Shown here: in pieces, positions 30,884 to 39,807 of the stretch | Position numbering within the stretch: the first letter of the stretch is position 1 | Layout of the letters: each line of letters starts with the position of its first letter | The notes under the pieces: generated by a model | What the model was told of the DNA's origin: nothing | The model's input: only the letters and a program-made list of their open reading frames with translations | Database searches by the model: none | Source: Aneurinibacillus danicus | GTDB lineage: Bacteria > Bacillota > Bacilli > Aneurinibacillales > Aneurinibacillaceae | Assembly: GCF_007991215.1 (NCBI RefSeq) | Contig: NZ_BJXX01000132.1 | Span: 1-43,127 of the forward strand | DNA: 43,127 nucleotides | Direction of reading: 5' to 3' | Translations under genes and position numbers: made by a program

Positions 30884-31672
30884 ATGGCAGACATCTTGTT
30901 TGAAAAGAGAGGGAAAATTGCGATTATCACATTGAATCGCCCGCAAGTCATGAACGCATTTACGATGGATATGATTGACCAATGGGCGGAGGCTTTAGAC
31001 GAATACAGGAAAGATGATTCGGTTCATGCCGTCGTTTTAACGGGAGCCGGTGAACGCGCTTTTTGTTCGGGGGTTGACCTTGCGGCTTTAGATGCAATGG
31101 ATGCGTCGAAGTCAATTAACCGGAAGAATATTTTATGGGAGCATATTCATCGTATTGCTCTTACTCTGGAACAGTTGGAGAAGCCGATGATTGCGGCAGT
31201 CAACGGATCGGCGGTTGGTGCAGGGATGGACATGGCGTTAATGTGCGACATTCGGTTTGCTTCAGAAAATGCCAGATTCTCTGAAGGGTATATCCGTGTG
31301 GGACTCGTCCCCGGAGATGGGGGGGCATATTTTCTGCCGAGAATAGTCGGTATGGCTAAAGCGTTGGAATTATTATGGACAGGTGATTTTATTTCTGCTA
31401 AAGAAGCAAAAGATTTGTCAATTGTCAATCATGTATATGCACCACAGGATTTAATGCAAAAGACATTGGAATTTGCAGAAAGAATAGCCAATTCGCCAAC
31501 AATTGCGATCCGTATGATAAAGCGGGCTGCTTACCAGTCTGCAAATCTTGACCTGCGGACAGCTTTAGATCTTATTTCATCTCACTTTTCTATCGTAAGA
31601 GATACGGAGGATCATCATGAAGCATTAGCCGCAATGATAGAAAAAAGAACCCCACATTTTACCGGGAATTAA
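30884..31672 (+). CDS. Enoyl-CoA hydratase/isomerase
   Basis: A 262-aa crotonase-fold protein: IITLNRPQVMNAF, ERAFCSGVDLAALD (~62) and AVGAGMDMALMCDIRFAS (~110), then FSEGYIRVGLVPGDGGAYFLPRIVG (~132-156), which resembles PaaG/carnitinyl-CoA dehydratase-like members. GMDMAL has Asp where classical hydratases have Glu, while the second acid is near FSEG. ATG 30884 is 7 nt after GGAGG; the adjacent ATG at 30881 is only 4 nt away. It probably hydrates or isomerises an enoyl-CoA made by the acyl-CoA dehydrogenases further down. Confidence 0.87.
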   Translation: MADILFEKRGKIAIITLNRPQVMNAFTMDMIDQWAEALDEYRKDDSVHAVVLTGAGERAFCSGVDLAALDAMDASKSINRKNILWEHIHRIALTLEQLEKPMIAAVNGSAVGAGMDMALMCDIRFASENARFSEGYIRVGLVPGDGGAYFLPRIVGMAKALELLWTGDFISAKEAKDLSIVNHVYAPQDLMQKTLEFAERIANSPTIAIRMIKRAAYQSANLDLRTALDLISSHFSIVRDTEDHHEALAAMIEKRTPHFTGN

Positions 31673-31795
31673 TGTGTTATGTCAATTGATTAGGGAATAA
31701 AATGGCCAGGCTCGTTTATGGCGGGGAAGAAATTAGGTGAAAGATTGTCTAAAAAATTGATATTGAATGAATTTACAGGGGGGGGATGTTACAAG

Positions 31796-32893
31796 ATGAA
31801 AAAATCGTTTTTCTTCATATTAGGAATTTTATTAGTTTTGGGTACGATAGGATGCGGCACTAAAAGCGAAGAGACGGCAACAAAACAAAATGCTAAAGAA
31901 TCCAACTCTTCAAACGGTGAAAAAGTAGTCATCAAAATTGCCGATTCTTTTCCTGGCTCGCATTTGATTCCGAAAGTTGCAACGATTCCTTGGACTAAGC
32001 GGATCGAGGAGTTAGGTAAAGGGAAAATTAAAGTGGAGTATTATCCAGCGGAACAACTGGGTAAGGCAGCAAGTTTACTGGATGTTGCGAGAACCGGGGT
32101 GGCTGATATTACTTATGTGGGACCGCTATATGTTTCCGATAAGATGCCGTTAAGCGGGGTAAGCGGCAATCCTGGCCTTGTTAAAGACTCATTAAGCGGT
32201 TCAAAGGCATTTAATAAACTGGTATTGGAGGACCTTTACGAACTCGAATTTAAAAAACAAGGGGTTAAACCACTGTGGGCCGGAACGACCCCCCCATATC
32301 AAATTGTAAATTCCAAGCATCCCGTTAAGACGATTGAAGATTTTAAAGGTTTGAAAATCCGCACATCGGGAGGGTTGCAGGAACAAATGATGCAGGCCTG
32401 GGGCGCAACACCGGTTTCCATATCAGGTACAGAGATTTATAGTGCCTGGGATCGCGGAACGATAGACGGAACGCTTATATCATTCTTTAGCTGGCCTGGT
32501 TATCAGGTGGACAAAGTAGCGAAATATACTACTACGAATGCGGCGCTTTCTGCATTTGGTATAACTTATGTAGTCAATGAGAAAAAATGGAGTAGTTGGC
32601 CGAAAGAAGTCCAAGACGCCGTATGGCAGGCGAGCCAGGAAATGCCTGAAATAATGGGAAAAGGGGCTATGGAAGACGAAGACAAATTGATAGAAGAATA
32701 TAAGAAGTTTAACATCGAATTTTATGAACTGCCGGCAGACGAATTGGAGCATTGGAATAAGGAGTTAGCGCTGTTTAATGATAAGTGGGCTAAAGATTTC
32801 GATGCAAAAGGATTGCCTGCATCAGAAATATTACGAAAATTCAAGCAATATAATGAGGAATTTCAACAAGATTTTAAAAAGGGAGGAAATTAG
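31796..32893 (+). CDS. dctP: TRAP transporter substrate-binding lipoprotein (DctP)
   Basis: A 365-aa extracytoplasmic binding protein. The N-terminus MKKSFFFILGILLVLGTIGC is a lipoprotein signal with the Cys at ~20 as attachment site. The body shows typical DctP features: SFPGSHLIPKVATIPWTKRI, EYYPAEQLGKAASLLDVARTG, the FKGLKIRTSGGLQEQMMQAW stretch with the conserved Arg that binds the carboxylate, and WDRGTIDGTLISFFSWPGYQ. The ATG is 10 nt after GGGGGG; an in-frame ATG at 31718 would hide the signal peptide. The ligand is most likely an organic acid. Its membrane partners are encoded 5 kb downstream. Confidence 0.92.
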   Translation: MKKSFFFILGILLVLGTIGCGTKSEETATKQNAKESNSSNGEKVVIKIADSFPGSHLIPKVATIPWTKRIEELGKGKIKVEYYPAEQLGKAASLLDVARTGVADITYVGPLYVSDKMPLSGVSGNPGLVKDSLSGSKAFNKLVLEDLYELEFKKQGVKPLWAGTTPPYQIVNSKHPVKTIEDFKGLKIRTSGGLQEQMMQAWGATPVSISGTEIYSAWDRGTIDGTLISFFSWPGYQVDKVAKYTTTNAALSAFGITYVVNEKKWSSWPKEVQDAVWQASQEMPEIMGKGAMEDEDKLIEEYKKFNIEFYELPADELEHWNKELALFNDKWAKDFDAKGLPASEILRKFKQYNEEFQQDFKKGGN

Positions 32894-32894
32894 G

Positions 32895-33806
32895 TTGGTT
32901 CCATACCGAGGAATCAGGCGCTCACTTCTTTTTGTGCCGGGTGAGAGTGAACGAAAGTTCCAACATGCCCTGAAAACGGCAGCTGATGGAATTATTTTCG
33001 ATTTGGAAGATTCTGTAGCGGCTCATTTGAAGCCGGTGGCTAGAAAGCAAGTAAACAGATTGTTGAAAACAAGTGATTTTGCAGGGAAGGAGCGTCTTGT
33101 TCGAATTAATCCTTTGTCTTCTGGTTTAACAGAACAGGATATTGAGGAAACGATTGCAGGAAGGCCGCATACGTATGTCATTCCGAAAGTGAGCGTTCCT
33201 GAAGACATTCAGCAAATTGACCGTATTTTAGAACGAAACGAAGATAAATATGGGTTCCCTTTAGGTTCTACAGGGCTGCTGGTTATTGTGGCGGAGACAC
33301 CTGCTTCCATGCTTTATCTGCGTGAAATCGCTGCTTCTTCAACAAGAATTACAGGTTTTACATGGGGAAATGAAGACTTAATTACCGCTCTTGGTGGCAA
33401 AAAAATTCGTGATGACGCCGGAGAGCTTATTCCATTGTTTCATATTGTTCGTTCATTCGCTTTGCTAACAGCTGTTTCTTTTAATATTGATCCTCTGGAC
33501 GCAGTATATGCCAATTTTAAAGATTTGACGGGTTTATCGAAAGAGGCACAGGATGCGGCTGATTTAGGATATATCGGTAAAATCGCAATTCATCCTGACC
33601 AAATTAATCCGATTAATCGTCACTTTGAAATAAGTGATGAGGAAATAGCGGAAGCACGTGAACTGGTGGAAGCTTTTGAGGTTGCGAGAGCTAATGGTCA
33701 AAATACGTTTGCTTTCAAAGGCGGTATGGTGGATGAACCTCATTATACTCGTGCTATGAAACTGTTAAAACGTGCTGACAGATTAAAGAATAGAATGAAG
33801 TTTTAG
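32895..33806 (+). CDS. CitE-type CoA-ester lyase (citramalyl/malyl-CoA lyase family)
   Basis: A 303-aa HpcH/HpaI aldolase-family protein. Visible are [19 protein letters not shown], the metal-site region [14 protein letters not shown] (~34-47), LVRINPL, VIPKVS, the metal Glu in [15 protein letters not shown] (~133-147) and [13 protein letters not shown]. CitE-like stand-alone enzymes cleave malyl-, methylmalyl- or citramalyl-CoA to acetyl- or propionyl-CoA plus glyoxylate or pyruvate. The TTG at 32895 is 8 nt after GGGAGG and starts 1 bp beyond the dctP stop. With the CoA-transferase and MaoC hydratase it forms the set used in itaconate/mesaconate breakdown; the exact substrate is inference. 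Confidence 0.88.
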   Translation: MVPYRGIRRSLLFVPGESERKFQHALKTAADGIIFDLEDSVAAHLKPVARKQVNRLLKTSDFAGKERLVRINPLSSGLTEQDIEETIAGRPHTYVIPKVSVPEDIQQIDRILERNEDKYGFPLGSTGLLVIVAETPASMLYLREIAASSTRITGFTWGNEDLITALGGKKIRDDAGELIPLFHIVRSFALLTAVSFNIDPLDAVYANFKDLTGLSKEAQDAADLGYIGKIAIHPDQINPINRHFEISDEEIAEARELVEAFEVARANGQNTFAFKGGMVDEPHYTRAMKLLKRADRLKNRMKF

Positions 33807-33820
33807 GGGAGGGGTGTATT

Positions 33821-34279
33821 GTGGGTGGCAAATATTTCGAAGAGTTAGAAGTAGGGCAAATTTTAAAACATCAGACAGCTAGAACGGTACATGATTACGA
33901 TAATATTTTATTTTCTACATTAACAATGAACCCGCAACCGCTTCATCTTGACGCGGAATATGCATCCAAAACAGAGTTCGGCAGGCCTCTTGTGAACAGT
34001 TTGTTTACATTGGGTTTGGCAGTTGGGCTTTCTGTACAAGATACTACACTTGGAACGACAGTGGGGAATCTTGGTTTTCAGAATGTTGAGTTTCCTCGTC
34101 CTGTATTTGGTGGAGATACGATCTATACCGAGACCGAAGTCATAAGTAAAAGGGAATCGAAGTCACGCCCTATGCAAGGAATTGTCGTTTTTGAGCATCG
34201 AGCTTTGAATCAACGCGGGGAAATTGTGATGCGTTGCCAGCGGGTGGCTCTGATGCTTAAACGTCCGATCGACAAGTAG
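33821..34279 (+). CDS. MaoC-family (R)-specific enoyl-CoA hydratase
   Basis: A 152-aa single hot-dog-fold hydratase. The hydratase motif region is [21 protein letters not shown] (~45), matching the N-P-x-P-x-H-x-D pattern of mesaconyl-CoA-type hydratases, and [23 protein letters not shown] is the usual downstream strand pair. Directly behind a CitE-type lyase (14 bp), it probably adds water to an unsaturated dicarboxyl-CoA to give the lyase substrate. Two-domain itaconyl-CoA hydratases are about twice this length, so a mesaconyl-C4-CoA hydratase-like role is also possible. GTG start after GGAGGGG. Confidence 0.87.
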   Translation: MGGKYFEELEVGQILKHQTARTVHDYDNILFSTLTMNPQPLHLDAEYASKTEFGRPLVNSLFTLGLAVGLSVQDTTLGTTVGNLGFQNVEFPRPVFGGDTIYTETEVISKRESKSRPMQGIVVFEHRALNQRGEIVMRCQRVALMLKRPIDK

Positions 34280-34314
34280 ATAAATAAGAGATTCAAATAC
34301 ATTAAAAGAAGGTG

Positions 34315-35487
34315 ATGAAGATAAACTTCGAATGGACCAAAGAACAATTAATGATTCGACGGGAAGTAGTCCGCCTGTGTTCCAAATTTGACGATAATTA
34401 TTGGTTGAATTGTGACAGGGAACACCGTTTTCCCTGGGAGTTTTACAATGCCATTGCCGATGGGGGATGGATCGGTGTAGCGATACCCGAAAAATATGGC
34501 GGTGCCGGACTCGGCATTACGGAAGCTGCGATCGTATTGAATGCCATCGCCTCAACCGGGGCGGGGATGAATGGGGGAACTGCGATCCATCTCTCTTTGT
34601 TTGGCTTAAATCCGGTTGTAAAACATGGTTCCGAGGAAATGAAGGAAAAATATCTTCCCCTTGCTGCTTTAGGAAAATTGCATGTTTCGTTTGGAGTGAC
34701 TGAGCCGGATGCAGGCACAGACACGACGCGAATCACTACATTTGCCCGGAGAGATGGAGATCATTTTATTATTAACGGAAAAAAAGTGTGGAATTCAAAA
34801 GCGAAAGAATCAAGCAAAGTACTTTTGCTTACAAGAACTACTCCCCTGGAAGAATGTAAGAGAAAAACGGACGGAATGACTCTTTTCCTCGCTGATTTGG
34901 ATAAAAGGTATGTCTCGATAAAGGAAATCGAAAAACTGGGAAGGAATGCAGTCGATTCTAACGAGCTGTTTATTGAAGATCTCCCCGTCAGTGAAAAGGA
35001 TGTAGTTGGTGAAATTGGCAAGGGATTTTATCATTTGCTCGATGGACTCAATCCGGAGAGAATCCTGTTATCGGCGGAATTTTGCGGATTAGGCATGTGC
35101 GCATTAAAGAAGGCTGTCCAATATGCCAACGAAAGGGTAGTTTTTGGGCGTCCTATTGGTAAAAACCAGGCAATACAGCATCCGCTGGCAGAAAGTTATG
35201 CCGAGTTGGAGGCAGCCGATTTGTTATGGCAACGTGCAGCATGGCTGTATGACAATGGTCAGCCCAGCGGAGCCGCTGCAAATGTTGCGAAATACATTGC
35301 AGCCGAGGTTGTTTTTAATGTTTGTGATCGGGCTTTGCAGACGTTTGGCGGGTTTGGGTACGCGAAAGAGTATCATGTCGAGCGGTACTGGAGGGAAGCG
35401 CGTCTATTAAAGATTGCCCCTGTTTCTCAAGAGATGGTGCTCAACTATATTGGTGAGCATGTGCTTGATTTACCGAAATCTTACTAG
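34315..35487 (+). CDS. Acyl-CoA dehydrogenase (first of four)
   Basis: A 390-aa complete acyl-CoA dehydrogenase. The FAD/substrate motif VSFGVTEPDAGTDTTR (~125-140), NPERILLSAEFCGLGMCALKKAV, RVVFGRPIGKNQAIQHPLAE and QTFGGFGYAKEYHVERYWRE are present. The catalytic base region reads APVSQEMVLNYIGE, as in the APVS-x-EM group. The ATG at 34315 lies within AAGGTGATGAAG, a sequence that is itself a good anti-16S match; a rarer ATA six nt on would have better spacing, so the exact start is unsure. It is 33 bp from maoC and co-directional. Confidence 0.88.
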   Translation: MKINFEWTKEQLMIRREVVRLCSKFDDNYWLNCDREHRFPWEFYNAIADGGWIGVAIPEKYGGAGLGITEAAIVLNAIASTGAGMNGGTAIHLSLFGLNPVVKHGSEEMKEKYLPLAALGKLHVSFGVTEPDAGTDTTRITTFARRDGDHFIINGKKVWNSKAKESSKVLLLTRTTPLEECKRKTDGMTLFLADLDKRYVSIKEIEKLGRNAVDSNELFIEDLPVSEKDVVGEIGKGFYHLLDGLNPERILLSAEFCGLGMCALKKAVQYANERVVFGRPIGKNQAIQHPLAESYAELEAADLLWQRAAWLYDNGQPSGAAANVAKYIAAEVVFNVCDRALQTFGGFGYAKEYHVERYWREARLLKIAPVSQEMVLNYIGEHVLDLPKSY

Positions 35488-35585
35488 ATGATCTTGTCTA
35501 TCCATTTGTTTTCGGAATGGCTCGTTTTATAAACGGCTTTTGTAAAGATAGAACTTACGCATAATTTTAATTGGGGGTGGGTTTT

Positions 35586-36740
35586 TTGTTCAAAGATTTG
35601 CAATTACCGGTAATAAAACTACCGGAAGCTGCAGAAAAAGTACGGAAAGAAGTCCGTGCTTTTATTAAAGAGGAGCTTCAGAAAGGCACATTCGAGCCTC
35701 ACTGTGATTCCTGGTTGGGAGGGTTTTCTCCTGAATTTAGCCGTAAACTTGGTGAGCGTGGATGGCTTGGCATGACATGGCCCCGTGAATACGGAGGTCA
35801 TGGACGTTCAGCACTCGAGAGATTTATAGTAACCGAAGAATTGCTGGCTGCCGGTGCCCCGGTTGCAGCGCACTGGATAGCAGACCGTCAAACGGGGCCG
35901 CTTTTGTTGCGATTTGGAACTGAATCACAACGGAAAAGGTTCCTTCCTAAAATTTCTGCCGGAGAATGGTATTTTGCCATTGGGTTAAGTGAACCGAATA
36001 CCGGTTCCGACCTTGCATCGGTCCGTACAAGCGCGAAAAAAGTTGAGAACGGCTGGATTATAAACGGTAGTAAAATATGGACCAGCGGAGCACATCGTGC
36101 CCATTACATGATTGCATTATGCCGAACTTCCCTTGTTACTGACGAACGTCATGAGGGAATGAGTCAATTGATCATTGATTTGGCTTCTCCTGGTGTAACT
36201 GTTCGCCCCATTCGCCTGATCACGGGGGAGCATCATTTTAATGAGGTGATATTAGAAGAGGTCTTCGTTCCTGACGAAATGGTGATCGGTGATATCGGAA
36301 ACGGATGGAAGCAAAGTATGACGGAATTGGCGTATGAGCGGAGCGGTCCGGAACGTTTCCTGAGCACATTCCCTTTACTGGTTGAGTTAGTAAGGGTTTT
36401 GGATAAGAATGCGAATGAAAGAGCAAGAATTTCGATTTCCGAATTGGTGGCCCATTTATGGACCCTGAGACGGATGTCATTAGGGGTGGCCGGACTCCTT
36501 GAAAAAGGTATCGCCCCAGACATAGCGGCCTCTCTGGTAAAAGATCTGGGTACTCAATTTGAAAGCAAAATTGCGGAAACAGCACGCTTGCTTTACGCTT
36601 CTGTGCCATCCCTTGCTTCATCTTCCCGCTTTGAAGTCCTGCTTGCACAGGCTTTACTTCATTCACCAGGGTTTACACTGCGTGGAGGGACTACCGAAAT
36701 ATTACGTGGAATTATTGCGAGGGGGTTAGGGATTCGATGA
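35586..36740 (+). CDS. Acyl-CoA dehydrogenase, large subunit of a probable heteromer
   Basis: A 384-aa dehydrogenase with the FAD motif FAIGLSEPNTGSDLASVRT (~130-148), KIWTSGAHRAHYMIAL, and a C-terminus FTLRGGTTEILRGIIARGLGIR. That ending (RGGTTEILR) is typical of the FadE28/ChsE-like branch, whose members form alpha2beta2 complexes. The next gene overlaps by 4 bp and encodes a smaller dehydrogenase lacking the FAD motif, as in those complexes. The start is placed at TTG 35586 behind GGGGGTGGG; a TTG at 35571 would precede that site. Such heteromers act on short side chains of bulky or branched CoA esters. Confidence 0.87.
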   Translation: MFKDLQLPVIKLPEAAEKVRKEVRAFIKEELQKGTFEPHCDSWLGGFSPEFSRKLGERGWLGMTWPREYGGHGRSALERFIVTEELLAAGAPVAAHWIADRQTGPLLLRFGTESQRKRFLPKISAGEWYFAIGLSEPNTGSDLASVRTSAKKVENGWIINGSKIWTSGAHRAHYMIALCRTSLVTDERHEGMSQLIIDLASPGVTVRPIRLITGEHHFNEVILEEVFVPDEMVIGDIGNGWKQSMTELAYERSGPERFLSTFPLLVELVRVLDKNANERARISISELVAHLWTLRRMSLGVAGLLEKGIAPDIAASLVKDLGTQFESKIAETARLLYASVPSLASSSRFEVLLAQALLHSPGFTLRGGTTEILRGIIARGLGIR

Positions 36741-37822
36741 CAGATATTCAAGATATGATTTTAAATACCGCGACAAAAATCATGGAAGATTTATGTACAA
36801 AAGACGTTATTCATGCTGCTGAACAAGGCGCCTGGGCCGGTGATTTGTGGAATACTTTGGCGGAAGTGGGAATGACTACGATTGGTATCCCCGAAGAATC
36901 AGGGGGGGCGGGTGGAAGCTTGGAAGATGCGATGGCTGTTTTGCGGATTGCGGGCAGATTTTCGGCTCCGATCCCGTTAGCGGAAACATTGATGGCCAAC
37001 AGGTTGCTTTCATTGTCCGGATTACCAGTTTCTACGGACCCATTAACCGTTGTCCCCGTTGTTCAAAACGAAATGATTTTTGCGAAAAAGTCTTCTAAAG
37101 GCTGGGTGATTACCGGTAAAGCGGGTCAAGTGCCCTGGGCAGAAAAAGCAAAGGGCATCGTGGTAGTAGCGAATACAGATGAACAACCGATTATCGCATT
37201 TGTTGACTCAAATTCATGCACGATTAAACCCGGAATAAACTTAGCAAATGAGCCGCGCAACGAAGTTGTTTTTCAGGATGTGTTTGTAGAAAACCAGCTT
37301 GTTGCGACTGTGCCGTTTTCTACTCAAACAATTTATAACCTGGGTGCTTTGACCCGGGTGGTGCTTATGACCGGGTCTTTAGAACGCATTCTAGAGCTTT
37401 CAGTACATTATTCGAAAGAACGCTCACAATTTGGGAAGCCAATCGGACGCTTTCAAGCAATCCAGCAACAGCTGGCGGTTTTGGCCGGTGAAGTTTCTGC
37501 AGCAAGTATCGTAACGGATTTTGCCGTTTATGCATTCGAGAGCGAATACGCTAAGGAAGAAATAATGATCGCCAAAATTAGAGTCGGAAATGCAGTGAGC
37601 ACCGCTGTGCCTATCGCTCATCAAGTCCATGGGGCTATTGGTTTTACTGACGAATATCCACTACATCATAGTACGCGCAGGTTATGGTCATGGCGTGATG
37701 AGTTCGGTACGGAAAGTGAGTGGGCAAATGATCTTGGGGAAATGATAATCGAAAACGGTCCGGAAAAATTATGGCCTTTCATTTGCTCATCTAAATCGTA
37801 CTCTTATGAAAGAACGGTTTAG
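36737..37822 (+). CDS. Acyl-CoA dehydrogenase, small subunit of a probable heteromer
   Basis: A 361-aa acyl-CoA dehydrogenase-fold protein, overlapping the upstream stop by ATGA. It has a shortened middle domain without the xEPxxGSD FAD motif, but keeps RSQFGKPIGRFQAIQQQLA (~228-246) and HQVHGAIGFTDEYPLHHSTRRLW (~295-317). These are hallmarks of the degenerate partner subunit in ChsE/FadE-type heterotetramers, where one subunit gives the base and the other completes the FAD site. Alone it is unlikely to be active. Confidence 0.87.
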   Translation: MTDIQDMILNTATKIMEDLCTKDVIHAAEQGAWAGDLWNTLAEVGMTTIGIPEESGGAGGSLEDAMAVLRIAGRFSAPIPLAETLMANRLLSLSGLPVSTDPLTVVPVVQNEMIFAKKSSKGWVITGKAGQVPWAEKAKGIVVVANTDEQPIIAFVDSNSCTIKPGINLANEPRNEVVFQDVFVENQLVATVPFSTQTIYNLGALTRVVLMTGSLERILELSVHYSKERSQFGKPIGRFQAIQQQLAVLAGEVSAASIVTDFAVYAFESEYAKEEIMIAKIRVGNAVSTAVPIAHQVHGAIGFTDEYPLHHSTRRLWSWRDEFGTESEWANDLGEMIIENGPEKLWPFICSSKSYSYERTV

Positions 37823-37861
37823 AAAGAACAGAAAAAATAATTCGGATAAGGATGTGAAGAT

Positions 37862-38425
37862 ATGAGAGAATTAATGAAATATTTTGATTACTTAGAATTA
37901 TTTTTCTATTTCATCTCGAAGCTTGCGGTCTTCCTTATGATGTTGACGACAACGGCTGATGCCATATGCCGTTATTTATTTAATAGCCCAATTGTCGGCG
38001 CATACGAGTTTGTAGAAAGTTATTTGATGGTTGTGGTAGTGTTTTTAAGCTTGAGTTATGTGATGAAAGTGAATGGCCATATAAAGGTAGATATGCTGGT
38101 GGAGCATTTGCCTGACCGCCTTGTCAGAGTATTGAATATTATGTTTCTGCTTGCCGGCGCCCTGTTGATGCTGGTGATCGGTTATCAGGGAGTACTGGCG
38201 ACGGAAGAAGCATGGGTAAACAATTACACATCAAGCGGTTTGATTGCCTGGCCCACATGGCTTTCGGTTATTTGGGTGCCAATCGGCTCTTTTCTTTTTG
38301 TGTTGCGTTTGATTCTGGAAGCAATCAAAGTTGCGCTAATGAATAGCGATGATGAAGAAGCGGCCAATGCTGCGATGGGAATGAATAGTGATGATGAAGA
38401 TGCGGCCAAGCATAATGTCTTTTAA
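37862..38425 (+). CDS. dctQ: TRAP transporter small membrane subunit (DctQ)
   Basis: A 187-aa membrane protein with four hydrophobic segments (about 13-38, 46-66, 88-112, 130-155). The family signature FVESYLMVVVVFLSLSYVMKVNGHIKVDML is visible across residues ~50-80. The C-terminus ends in an acidic, tandemly duplicated tail (MNSDDEEAANAAMG / MNSDDEDAAKHNVF) not usual for DctQ. It pairs with DctM 29 bp downstream and DctP at 31796 to import a carboxylate using the sodium gradient. The ATG is about 6 nt after AAGGATG. Confidence 0.9.
   Translation: MRELMKYFDYLELFFYFISKLAVFLMMLTTTADAICRYLFNSPIVGAYEFVESYLMVVVVFLSLSYVMKVNGHIKVDMLVEHLPDRLVRVLNIMFLLAGALLMLVIGYQGVLATEEAWVNNYTSSGLIAWPTWLSVIWVPIGSFLFVLRLILEAIKVALMNSDDEEAANAAMGMNSDDEDAAKHNVF
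38339..38422 (+). repeat. 42-bp tandem duplication in the dctQ 3' end
   Basis: Two adjacent 42-bp units (38339-38380 and 38381-38422) encode MNSDDEEAANAAMG and MNSDDEDAAKHNVF. They differ at scattered positions, so the duplication is not very recent, and it preserves the reading frame. Confidence 0.85.
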
Positions 38426-38454
38426 TGTTGAAATAGAAAGGAGTACGACATAGT

Positions 38455-39744
38455 ATGACTGTTGCCATTCCTCTTTCACTATTACTATTTTTGTTGGCAT
38501 TTGGCATGCCAATCGCTTTTGCGATGGCGGTATCGGGAACCGTTGGCTTGATTATGCTCGGAGGGGTAGAGATGTTTATGGGGATTGCCCAAACAACCCC
38601 CATCGAAAGTGTATCCAGCTTTTTATTAAGTACAATTCCGATGTTTATCTTGATGGCTGAGTTTATGACAGCGAGTGGAATTACAAAAGATTTATTTCGT
38701 GCCGGTTATAAGTGGCTTGGTCATTTGCCGGGCGGATTGGGAATTGCAACCGTTTTCGCCGGAACGGGACTAGCTGCCGTATGCGGGTCCTCAACAGCCT
38801 CTGCGGCGACCTTAGCGGCATCCGCTGTTCCAGAGATGCAGCGGTATGGATATAAGACACATTTTGCAATGGGTGCTGTAAGTATTGCTGGAACATTGGC
38901 GATTATGATTCCACCCAGTGTCGTACTGATTCTTTATGGAATTTTGACGGAAACGGGAATCGGTTCCCTGCTCATCGCTGGAATTATTCCGGGAGTACTT
39001 ACTGCCGTCGGCTACATTATAACGATTTTGATTTGGGTGAAAAAGTCTCCGGACGTTGCGCCAAAAATTGACGTTATACCGACAATGAAAGAACGGTTTC
39101 AATCTTTAAAGAATATCTGGCCTATGCTCCTTTTGGTCGCTATTGTCGTTGTTTCAATTTACTCGGGCATGGTTACGGCTACAGAAGCCGGTGCCATCGG
39201 CGCTTTTGCGGCTTTTTTAATCGCTTTTGGGATGCGCCGCCTGACAGTGAAGAATATACTTGAGGCATTGAGCCGTACGCTTAAGTCAACGTCGATGATA
39301 CTGCTGATCGTCATGGGGGCCATGTTTTTTGGCTATTACCTTACATCGACACAGGTTACACAGAATCTTGTTGAGCTCATACAAATGATGGATATACCTA
39401 GATGGATCATCCTTATGTTTATTATAATTTTGTATTTAATATTGGGAATGTTTCTTGATCAAATAGCCATTCTTATCCTTACGTTACCGTTTACATTCCC
39501 TTTAATTATTGCCCTGGGATACGATCCGGTTTGGTTTGGGATCATTGTCACAAAAACAGCGGAAATAGGATTGGTCACCCCTCCCGTAGGAATGAATGTA
39601 TTTGTGGCTTCCGGCTCGGCCGGTGTTCCGACTGCTGTTGGTTTCAAAGGGGTATTTTGGTTTGTTGTTGCTGATTTATTCATCTTATTGCTCCTTATCC
39701 TGTTTCCCTTCCTTTCCACCTGGTTGCCGGGCCTTATGATGTAA
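38455..39744 (+). CDS. dctM: TRAP transporter large permease (DctM)
   Basis: A 429-aa permease with about 12 membrane segments. Typical motifs are PMFILMAEFMTASGIT, LGIATVFAGTGLAAVCGSSTASAATLA, HFAMGAVSIAGTLAIMIPPSVVLILYG and, near the C-terminus, GLVTPPVGMNVFVASG. It forms the channel of the TRAP system with DctQ just upstream (29 bp). AGAAAGGAG lies 13 nt before the ATG. Confidence 0.93.
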   Translation: MTVAIPLSLLLFLLAFGMPIAFAMAVSGTVGLIMLGGVEMFMGIAQTTPIESVSSFLLSTIPMFILMAEFMTASGITKDLFRAGYKWLGHLPGGLGIATVFAGTGLAAVCGSSTASAATLAASAVPEMQRYGYKTHFAMGAVSIAGTLAIMIPPSVVLILYGILTETGIGSLLIAGIIPGVLTAVGYIITILIWVKKSPDVAPKIDVIPTMKERFQSLKNIWPMLLLVAIVVVSIYSGMVTATEAGAIGAFAAFLIAFGMRRLTVKNILEALSRTLKSTSMILLIVMGAMFFGYYLTSTQVTQNLVELIQMMDIPRWIILMFIIILYLILGMFLDQIAILILTLPFTFPLIIALGYDPVWFGIIVTKTAEIGLVTPPVGMNVFVASGSAGVPTAVGFKGVFWFVVADLFILLLLILFPFLSTWLPGLMM

Positions 39745-39807
39745 TGCATGCATTCAAGGGAAATGGAAAACGCTCTGAAGATTCTATTTGTCGGGGAGTG
39801 ACCGGAA

